DNA of 64,000 nucleotides, taken from positions 1 to 64,000 of the forward strand of contig NZ_WPZY01000021.1 in NCBI RefSeq assembly GCF_013031405.1, written 5' to 3'. Below are positions 58,089-64,000 of the stretch, piece after piece. The notes under the pieces were generated by a model. That model saw only the letters and a list, made by a program, of their open reading frames with translations, was not told the DNA's origin and made no database searches. This stretch comes from Ruegeria sp. HKCCD8929. Its GTDB lineage: Bacteria > Pseudomonadota > Alphaproteobacteria > Rhodobacterales > Rhodobacteraceae. The translations under genes were made by a program, and so were the position numbers. Each line of letters opens with the position of its first letter. The stretch's first letter is position 1.

Positions 58089-58961
58089 ATGAAGATCGGG
58101 TTCATTGGCCTGGGCAACATGGGTGCCCCAATGGCTGCCAATCTGGCCAAGGCGGGGCATGAGGTCGTCGGCTTCGACATGACCGATGTGGCGGTCGAGG
58201 GCGTGTCCATGGCAGGCTCGGGCGCCGAGGCCGCGAGCGGTGCCGAGGTGGTCATCACCATGCTCCCCAACGGTCAGATCCTGCGCGCGGTGGCAAATGA
58301 GATGATCCCGGCGATGGCGCAGGGTTCCGCACTGGTCGATTGCTCGACCGTGGACGTGGACAGCGCCCGGGCAGTGGCCGAACAGGCCTCTGTTGCGGGT
58401 CTCTTGTCGGTCGACGCCCCGGTTTCAGGCGGCATCGGTGGCGCGGCCGCTGGCACCCTCACCTTCATGGCGGGCGGCACGGCTGAGGCCTTCGCTAAGG
58501 CCGAACCGCTCTTCGACATTATGGGCCAGAAGGCCGTGCATTGCGGCGAAGCGGGCTCTGGTCAGGCCGCCAAGATCTGCAACAACATGATCCTTGGTGT
58601 TACCATGATCGCCACGTGTGAAGCCTTTGCGCTGGCCGACAAGCTGGGGCTGGACCGGCAAAAGATGTTCGACGTAGTCAGCACGTCCTCGGGCTATAGC
58701 TGGACCATGAACGCCTATTGCCCCGCCCCCGGCGTCGGCCCGCAAAGCCCCGCCGATACCGGTTACCAGCCGGGCTTTGCCGCCGAGCTGATGCTCAAGG
58801 ACCTGCGGCTGAGCCAACAGGCCGCCGAAAGCGCCGATGCCGACACGCCCATGGGCCAGGCCGCCACCGCGCTGTACGAGAAATTTGTCGAAGGCGAAGG
58901 CGGTCTGGGCATGGATTTCAGCGCCATGCTGCCCCGGTTCGAGAAACGCGGGCGCGGCTGA
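58089..58961 (+). CDS. mmsB: 3-hydroxyisobutyrate dehydrogenase
   Basis: MmsB oxidises 3-hydroxyisobutyrate to methylmalonate semialdehyde with NAD, feeding MmsA (49378). The 290 residues begin with the NAD-binding GFIGLGNMGAPMAANLAKAG. DAPVSGGIGGAAAGTLTFMAGG is the substrate loop, and the catalytic Lys162 lies in GQAAKICNNMILG. LMLKDLRLSQQAAESADADT is the C-terminal family signature. Its stop at 58961 is separated by one base from the convergent gene's stop, and no terminator lies between them. Confidence 0.95.
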   Translation: MKIGFIGLGNMGAPMAANLAKAGHEVVGFDMTDVAVEGVSMAGSGAEAASGAEVVITMLPNGQILRAVANEMIPAMAQGSALVDCSTVDVDSARAVAEQASVAGLLSVDAPVSGGIGGAAAGTLTFMAGGTAEAFAKAEPLFDIMGQKAVHCGEAGSGQAAKICNNMILGVTMIATCEAFALADKLGLDRQKMFDVVSTSSGYSWTMNAYCPAPGVGPQSPADTGYQPGFAAELMLKDLRLSQQAAESADADTPMGQAATALYEKFVEGEGGLGMDFSAMLPRFEKRGRG

Positions 58962-58962
58962 T

Positions 58963-59829
58963 CTAGTTTCGGCTCGCGGGCAAAACGCGAAGCCGGTCCG
59001 CGTATGCCTGCAAATCGAACCCGAACGGCAACCGCGCCTGCAATGTACGCGCGGTTGCCTGAACGTCCGTGTCCGCGCACGCCTCTTTGCGTCCGAACAG
59101 AACATGCGTGCCCTCGACCTCGACCATCCGCACATTGGCGAAAACCGCCTGAAACTCTTTCCGCTGCTCAAAAAGCCGGGGGTCGCTGTCCACGAAATTC
59201 ATGCAGACCACGCCTCCGGCGCGGAGCTTTTTGGCGCACATTTCAAAGAACGCTGGCGTGGTCAAAGGTTCGGGTACGCGCCCGTCCGATGTGAAGCAGT
59301 CCAGATAGATATGGTCGAATTGCCCGTCCGCTTGTCCGGCCAGATGCGACCTGCCATCCACACAAGCAATCCGCAGACGCGGGCCGTCTTCCAGACCGAA
59401 AAACCGGTACGACAGGTCCAGAACATCCGGATCGATTTCCGAGCCGGTGATTATAACCTCATCAAACAGCGCATGAAGGACCGTCGGCACCCGCCCGCCC
59501 CCACCTCCCATGACATACACGTGCACAGGCTCCGGCACGAAGGCGAGGCACAACAGCATCGCCTGCGTATAACCACCGGTCAAGGTCAGCGGGTCGGTCA
59601 GATCAATCCGCGACATGACCCCGCTGAGCGCACCATTGGTCAGGGGCACCCCGCTCGGACAAAAAACCAGAAACAGCTCATTGCCGTCCTTGGCGACGAC
59701 CACCTGCCCGATCTGCCCCCTCCGATGCTCGACTACGCCGTCCGGCAAATCCCGCAGGTGCTTTAACCGCTCCTGAATGGGGCCGGATAAGAATGCCGAG
59801 GTGAACCGGGTCGGGTCTGAATCGGCCAT
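58963..59829 (-). CDS. Spermidine-synthase-fold protein of uncertain activity
   Basis: I start at the ATG ending at 59829 (MADSDPTRFTSAFLSG) with GGAG upstream, giving 288 residues. It shows the SpeE/methyltransferase Rossmann fold: VHVYVMGGGGGRVPTVLHAL replaces the usual GGGDG, SEIDPDVLDLSYRFFGLE is the second acidic motif, and DHIYLDCFTSDGRVPEPL replaces the DSTDP of true polyamine synthases. The loss of both key aspartates argues against putrescine aminopropyltransfer; a methyltransferase-like or regulatory role is possible. It lies between mmsB and uvrA and has no obvious operon partner. Confidence 0.75.
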   Translation of the reverse strand: MADSDPTRFTSAFLSGPIQERLKHLRDLPDGVVEHRRGQIGQVVVAKDGNELFLVFCPSGVPLTNGALSGVMSRIDLTDPLTLTGGYTQAMLLCLAFVPEPVHVYVMGGGGGRVPTVLHALFDEVIITGSEIDPDVLDLSYRFFGLEDGPRLRIACVDGRSHLAGQADGQFDHIYLDCFTSDGRVPEPLTTPAFFEMCAKKLRAGGVVCMNFVDSDPRLFEQRKEFQAVFANVRMVEVEGTHVLFGRKEACADTDVQATARTLQARLPFGFDLQAYADRLRVLPASRN

Positions 59830-59923
59830 GTGATCTCCGTTCGCGTTGGGCTCACGGACATCGCCGGTCTGCCGGATCGCGCCCATAGCGGGCACATTTC
59901 AAGCATTAGTATGAGTTATCCGG

Positions 59924-62782
59924 CTACTCGGCGGCAACCGCCTGCGCATCGAGCATCGGCTTCAGGTACCGCCCGGTATGGCTGCGCTCGCAGTTGGCGA
60001 CCTCTTCCGGCGTGCCCTTGGCCACGATCTGACCGCCGCCATCGCCGCCCTCGGGGCCGATATCGATAATGTGGTCGGCGGTCTTTACCACGTCCAGATT
60101 GTGCTCGATCACCACCACCGTGTTGCCCTGTTCGACCAGTTCATGCAGCACTTCCAACAGCTTGCGGACATCTTCGAAATGCAGGCCGGTGGTCGGCTCA
60201 TCAAGGATATAGAGCGTGCGCCCGGTCGAGCGTTTGCTGAGTTCCTTCGACAATTTCACCCGCTGCGCCTCACCGCCCGACAGCGTCGTCGCCTGCTGGC
60301 CGACCTTGATATAGCCCAGCCCCACCCGTGCTAAAGCATCCATCTTCTCACGGATCGAGGGCACCGCCTTGAAGAATTCCTGCGCGTCCTCGACGGTCAT
60401 GTCCAGCACGTCGGCAATGGACTTGCCCTTGAACTTGATCTCCAGCGTCTCGCGATTATAGCGCGCGCCCTTGCAGGTCTCGCAGGTCACGTAGACGTCG
60501 GGCAAAAAGTGCATCTCGATCTTGATGACCCCGTCGCCCTGACAGGCCTCGCAGCGCCCGCCCTTGACGTTGAAGCTGAAGCGGCCCGGCTTGTATCCGC
60601 GCGCCTTGGCCTCGGGCAGTCCTGCGAACCAGTCGCGGATCGGGGTGAAGGCTCCGGTGTAAGTGGCTGGATTCGAACGCGGAGTCCGCCCGATCGGGCG
60701 CTGGTCGATGTCGATCACCTTGTCGAGATATTCGAGCCCCTTGATGGTCTCGCAGGGCGCAGGCGTCTGCCGCGCGCCGTTGAGCCGCATCGAGGCGGTC
60801 TTGAACAGCGTCTCGATGGTCAGCGTCGATTTGCCCCCGCCCGACACCCCGGTCACACAGATGAACTTACCCAGCGGGAAATCGGCGTTCACCTTCTTGA
60901 GGTTATTGCCCGTGGCCTTGACCACCGACACTGTCTTGCCGTTGCCCTCACGCCGCACCGCAGGCAGTGGGATCTCGCGGGTCCCGGCCAGATACTGCCC
61001 GGTGATCGAGGCCGCGTCCGACGCGATGTGGTCAGGCGTGCCGTGGCTGACCACCTGTCCGCCGTGCACCCCGGCGCCGGGGCCGATATCGAACACGTAG
61101 TCCGCCTCGCGGATCGCTTCCTCGTCATGTTCGACCACGATCACCGTGTTGCCCTGATCCCGCAGGTTCTTGAGCGTGCCCAGCAGCCTGTCATTGTCGC
61201 GTTGATGCAGGCCAATCGAGGGTTCATCGAGCACGTAAAGCACCCCAGTCAGGCCCGAGCCGATCTGACTGGCCAGACGGATACGCTGGCTCTCGCCGCC
61301 TGACAGGGTTCCACTTGAACGTGACAGCGTAAGGTATTCCAATCCCACGTTATTCAGGAATCCTAGCCGCTCGCGGATCTCCTTGAGAATGGCCCGTGCG
61401 ATCTCGTTCTTCTGCTCGCTCAGATGGTCCGGCGCAGCCTCGATCCAGGCCAGCGCCTCGCGGATCGACATCTGCACCACGTTGCCCACATGCAAGCCTG
61501 CGATCTTCACCGCCAGCGCCTCTTCCCGCAGACGGTGACCGCGACAGGTGCCACAGGGGCGATTGTTCTGGTAACGCTCGAATTCCTCGCGAATCCAGTT
61601 CGAGTCCGTCTCGCGATAGCGGCGTTCCATGTTGGGGATCACGCCCTCGAAGGTACGGGTGACCTGATAGACCCGCCCTCCCTCATCATAGCGGAACGGG
61701 ATTTCCTCGTCGCCCGAGCCATACAGGAACACTTGCTGCACATGTTTCGGCAGGTCCTTCCACGGTGTGCTCTTGTCGAACTCGTAATGCCGCGCGATGG
61801 CCTCGATGGTCTGCAGGAAATAGGGCGACTTACCCTTGCGCCACGGTGCCAGCGCGCCGTCATAGACCTTGAGGGTCTGGTCCGGCACCACGAGGCGTTC
61901 GTCAAAGAACAGCTCGACCCCAAGACCATCACAATCCGGGCAGGCCCCGAAAGGTGCGTTGAACGAGAACAGGCGCGGTTCGATCTCGGGGATGGTGAAG
62001 CCACTGACGGGACAAGCAAAATTCTCGGAGAACGTGATCCGTTCCGGGTCGCCTTCACGCGGGGCGGTCTCCAGAATCGCGATGCCGTCGGCCAGATCGA
62101 GCGCAGTACGCAGACTGTCGGCCAGCCGGGTCTCCATCCCCTCGCGAACCACCAGGCGATCCACCACCACGTCGATATCGTGGCGGAACTTTTTGTCCAG
62201 CACCGGCGGCTCGTCCAGCTCATAGAAGGCGCCATCGACCTTGACCCGCTGAAAGCCCTGCTTACGCAATTCCAGGAACTCTTTGCGGTACTCACCCTTG
62301 CGGTCCCGCACGATGGGCGCCAGCAGATAGCCGCGCGTGCCTTCTTCCATCGCCATGATGCGGTCGACCATGTCCTGCACCTGCTGCGCCTCGATGGGCA
62401 GACCGGTGGCGGGGCTATAGGGCGTACCGGCGCGCGCGAAGAGCAGACGCATATAGTCGTAAATCTCGGTCACCGTACCGACGGTCGAGCGTGGGTTCTT
62501 CGAGGTCGTCTTCTGCTCGATGGAGATGGCCGGAGACAGACCGCTGATGTGATCCACATCCGGCTTTTCCATCATGTCGAGAAACTGGCGCGCATAGGCA
62601 GACAGGCTTTCCACATAGCGCCGCTGCCCTTCGGCATAGATCGTATCGAAGGCGAGCGAGGACTTGCCCGAGCCCGACAGTCCGGTGATCACCACCAGCC
62701 GGTCGCGCGGGATATCCACGTCGATCCCTTTGAGATTATGCTCGCGCGCACCGCGCACCTCGATATTCTTCAGCTCAGCCAT
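59924..62782 (-). CDS. uvrA: Excinuclease ABC subunit A
   Basis: UvrA recognises bulky DNA lesions and loads UvrB in nucleotide-excision repair. The 952-residue protein starts at the ATG ending at 62782 (MAELKNIEVRGAREHNLK). Two ABC ATPase halves have Walker A GLSGSGKSSLAF and GVSGGGKSTLTI. Signatures LSGGESQRIRLA and LSGGEAQRVKLS and Walker B VLDEPSIGLH and ILDEPTTGLH follow. Zinc-binding cysteine clusters are present (FACPVSGF...ACPDC, and CEACQGDG...CETCKG). A LexA box (62850-62864) stands 68 bases upstream. It is transcribed alone, divergent to the LRR gene. Confidence 0.97.
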   Translation of the reverse strand: MAELKNIEVRGAREHNLKGIDVDIPRDRLVVITGLSGSGKSSLAFDTIYAEGQRRYVESLSAYARQFLDMMEKPDVDHISGLSPAISIEQKTTSKNPRSTVGTVTEIYDYMRLLFARAGTPYSPATGLPIEAQQVQDMVDRIMAMEEGTRGYLLAPIVRDRKGEYRKEFLELRKQGFQRVKVDGAFYELDEPPVLDKKFRHDIDVVVDRLVVREGMETRLADSLRTALDLADGIAILETAPREGDPERITFSENFACPVSGFTIPEIEPRLFSFNAPFGACPDCDGLGVELFFDERLVVPDQTLKVYDGALAPWRKGKSPYFLQTIEAIARHYEFDKSTPWKDLPKHVQQVFLYGSGDEEIPFRYDEGGRVYQVTRTFEGVIPNMERRYRETDSNWIREEFERYQNNRPCGTCRGHRLREEALAVKIAGLHVGNVVQMSIREALAWIEAAPDHLSEQKNEIARAILKEIRERLGFLNNVGLEYLTLSRSSGTLSGGESQRIRLASQIGSGLTGVLYVLDEPSIGLHQRDNDRLLGTLKNLRDQGNTVIVVEHDEEAIREADYVFDIGPGAGVHGGQVVSHGTPDHIASDAASITGQYLAGTREIPLPAVRREGNGKTVSVVKATGNNLKKVNADFPLGKFICVTGVSGGGKSTLTIETLFKTASMRLNGARQTPAPCETIKGLEYLDKVIDIDQRPIGRTPRSNPATYTGAFTPIRDWFAGLPEAKARGYKPGRFSFNVKGGRCEACQGDGVIKIEMHFLPDVYVTCETCKGARYNRETLEIKFKGKSIADVLDMTVEDAQEFFKAVPSIREKMDALARVGLGYIKVGQQATTLSGGEAQRVKLSKELSKRSTGRTLYILDEPTTGLHFEDVRKLLEVLHELVEQGNTVVVIEHNLDVVKTADHIIDIGPEGGDGGGQIVAKGTPEEVANCERSHTGRYLKPMLDAQAVAAE

Positions 62783-62849
62783 TCCGGCCCCCAACAGACA
62801 AGTGTCCTAGAAATAGGCGAGCGGCGCTGAGTCTCCAACCAAAAAATGT

Positions 62850-62864
62850 GAACAAATGGTGAAC
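62850..62864 (-). promoter_or_regulatory. LexA (SOS) box upstream of uvrA
   Basis: Plus-strand GAAC-AAATGGT-GAAC (minus-strand GTTC-N7-GTTC) is exactly the LexA operator of alphaproteobacteria. It lies 68 bases upstream of the uvrA start and 95 bases before the divergent LRR gene's ATG. uvrA should therefore be SOS-induced. Confidence 0.85.
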
Positions 62865-62958
62865 GAGTGGATTTTCGCAGATCGCATCGCATTGTTCGCC
62901 AACTGTCCAAGTAGCGAGGACACCCAGCCAGGCAGCCGGGCCGCCATATTGCCGTCCT

Positions 62959-63897
62959 ATGGTTGAATTCATTTCGCCGCCAGAGTTCAATACCTTGTCT
63001 AAACCCGTAAACTTTCAAGAGCTCGATTACTTGCGTTACGTTCCCTTTGATCCCGATTTCGACCCGTACGCCCTTGATCATTTTCAGGCAGCAAAGGCAA
63101 AGCTCTTTGACACAGGTCTTGTGCTGACCAAGGAAAGCACAAGCGGGACCGAACAGACTGATGCAGACGTTCTGGTCCTGAAGGATTTTGGTGAAGACGA
63201 GGCCAGCAAGGCCCTGCAAGAATTCGACCCGAAACATCTTTTGCTGATCGGCGGGCGCATTGCCGAGCTGTCGTTTCTGAGACTGACGACCCAGCTCACG
63301 AAACTCGTGCTGATGGACTTGGCCAAGATCGTTTCGCTAGAGCCCTTAGCAAGAATTGACACCTTGAAAGAGCTGGTGATCGAAGATTGCAGCCGTCTGA
63401 CCGATCTTTGTGGGCTCGAACGGCTTTCCCGGTTGGAGCTGTTTCGGCTGAGTGGCAACGCGTTCGGTGGCGGGCGAAAGACCTGCGATCTGTCGCCCCT
63501 TCGGAAACTTCGAAACCTGCGACATCTCTCTTTGACAGGCCTGAGAACACCGGACGAGTCTCTGGCACTTTTTCACGATCTGCCACCACTTGAGACGCTG
63601 CATCTGGACGGAAAATGGCCCGCGCGGGAATTGGCCCGCGTCGCGGCGCTCCAGCCGCATCTGGTGCAAAAGACGACCTTTCTCAAGCCACTGGTTGCCA
63701 GCGCAATCGGCCGGGACATGTCTTACTTCGACGTCAACCCAGACGCATATCCGCAGGATTGCCTGTCCTTCATGGCGACCGGAAAACGCAAACCCTTTGA
63801 CCTTCGCCCCGGGCGAGACGAAAAGAAAATAAACAAGATCGTCAACGAGTGGAATGACTGGGTTGCACAGTTTTCACCGTCCGGCGATCAATCGTGA
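62959..63897 (+). CDS. Leucine-rich-repeat protein
   Basis: A 312-residue cytosolic-looking protein (no signal peptide or membrane segment). The middle, from about residue 92 to 215, holds five to six leucine-rich units: LLLIGGRIAELSFLRLTT, LTKLVLMDLAKIVSLEPL, LKELVIEDCSRLTDLCGL, LELFRLSGNAFGG and LRHLSLTGLRTPDES. The rest is not repetitive. LRRs generally bind other proteins; the partner here is unknown. It shares the promoter region of uvrA, including the LexA box, so SOS control cannot be excluded. The Shine-Dalgarno is weak. Confidence 0.78.
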   Translation: MVEFISPPEFNTLSKPVNFQELDYLRYVPFDPDFDPYALDHFQAAKAKLFDTGLVLTKESTSGTEQTDADVLVLKDFGEDEASKALQEFDPKHLLLIGGRIAELSFLRLTTQLTKLVLMDLAKIVSLEPLARIDTLKELVIEDCSRLTDLCGLERLSRLELFRLSGNAFGGGRKTCDLSPLRKLRNLRHLSLTGLRTPDESLALFHDLPPLETLHLDGKWPARELARVAALQPHLVQKTTFLKPLVASAIGRDMSYFDVNPDAYPQDCLSFMATGKRKPFDLRPGRDEKKINKIVNEWNDWVAQFSPSGDQS

Positions 63898-63965
63898 CAC
63901 TGAGAACGGATATTCGGCAAAGTAAACCGAAGACAGTCCGATCTGCAAAAAATGGAGAACAGAAC

Positions 63966-64000
63966 ATGGCAGGGCACGGGTATGAGGCGGGTCGGCTAAA
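63966..64000 (+). CDS. N-terminal fragment of a further gene (cut by window end)
   Basis: An ATG at 63966 with GGAGA nine bases upstream opens MAGHGYEAGRL and runs off the window. This is too short to identify; the ribosome-binding site and spacing make it a real start. The 68 bases before it, after the LRR stop, show no clear terminator. Confidence 0.55.
   Translation, partial: MAGHGYEAGRL

Noticed and set aside
61424..62830. 468-residue plus-strand frame opposite uvrA
   Set aside because: A shadow of uvrA; its start lies within conserved UvrA coding sequence and it has no family resemblance.

Overview
The window is dense, GC-rich, single-chromosome-type core DNA of an alphaproteobacterium, almost certainly a Roseobacter-group member of the Rhodobacterales (Ruegeria-like). 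The pointers are a fumC / DUF4169 / ribbon-helix-helix trio, the F1-ATPase inhibitor zeta subunit (DUF1476), RNase E ending in a GWW tail, small-type PurL with PurS and PurQ, a Zn-cysteine betaine/homocysteine methyltransferase, an endolysin/holin pair of the gene-transfer-agent type inside the ccm region, an alphaproteobacterial LexA box (GTTC-N7-GTTC) and a sigma-E-type TGATCC promoter on a fasciclin gene. I see no tRNA, rRNA, CRISPR array, insertion sequence or prophage structural block.

Layout. 1-8 kb: exported hypothetical protein; fumC with two translationally coupled small genes (the first needs a -1 frameshift at an A7 run); DNA glycosylase tag; class I aldolase fda; a P450/membrane-hydrolase pair; ccdA. 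8-20 kb: tusA, rne with a long leader, dctD-dctB, purQ-purS-purC, the zeta subunit, a homocysteine methyltransferase, and a membrane protease with an FHA-like N-terminus. 20-27 kb (all minus strand): argC, ccmE, then the endolysin/holin cassette, ccmF, ccmH and an enoyl-CoA hydratase; murI lies upstream. 27-36 kb: PlsC-like acyltransferase, fused indolepyruvate ferredoxin oxidoreductase with a divergent LysR, a probable sRNA, and an MscS channel with an outer-membrane barrel. 36-47 kb: purL, a bolA - two small membrane proteins - grxD operon, the coiled-coil/zapA/MliC-like operon, tkt, a DUF808 protein, and two GAPDH genes flanking a 47-residue membrane protein. 47-64 kb: coaD, a CBS protein, LysR and mmsA, an L,D-transpeptidase, fasciclin, a desaturase, a methyltransferase, a GCS2-type ligase, the valine-catabolic genes acd-hibch-mmsB, a spermidine-synthase-fold protein, uvrA with its LexA box, a leucine-rich-repeat protein and the first codons of another gene.

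How it fits together. Several genes serve central carbon flow (fda, two gap genes, tkt, fumC). Three of them carry the same LacI-type palindrome (GTTAGCGCTAAC or close variants). Purine synthesis is split between purC-purS-purQ and a distant purL. Valine degradation is split between mmsA, with its own LysR, and acd-hibch-mmsB. Cytochrome c maturation (ccdA, ccmE, ccmF, ccmH) is interrupted by the lysis cassette, which is flanked upstream by hairpins.

Non-coding structure is rich. A three-palindrome element occurs twice in opposite orientations. A hairpin plus CTTCTTCT...AAATA motif lies just 3' of several genes. Long antisense reading frames over rne, ior, mmsA and uvrA are treated as codon-bias shadows. 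Calls rest on reading the sequence and translations by eye; no database search was run.
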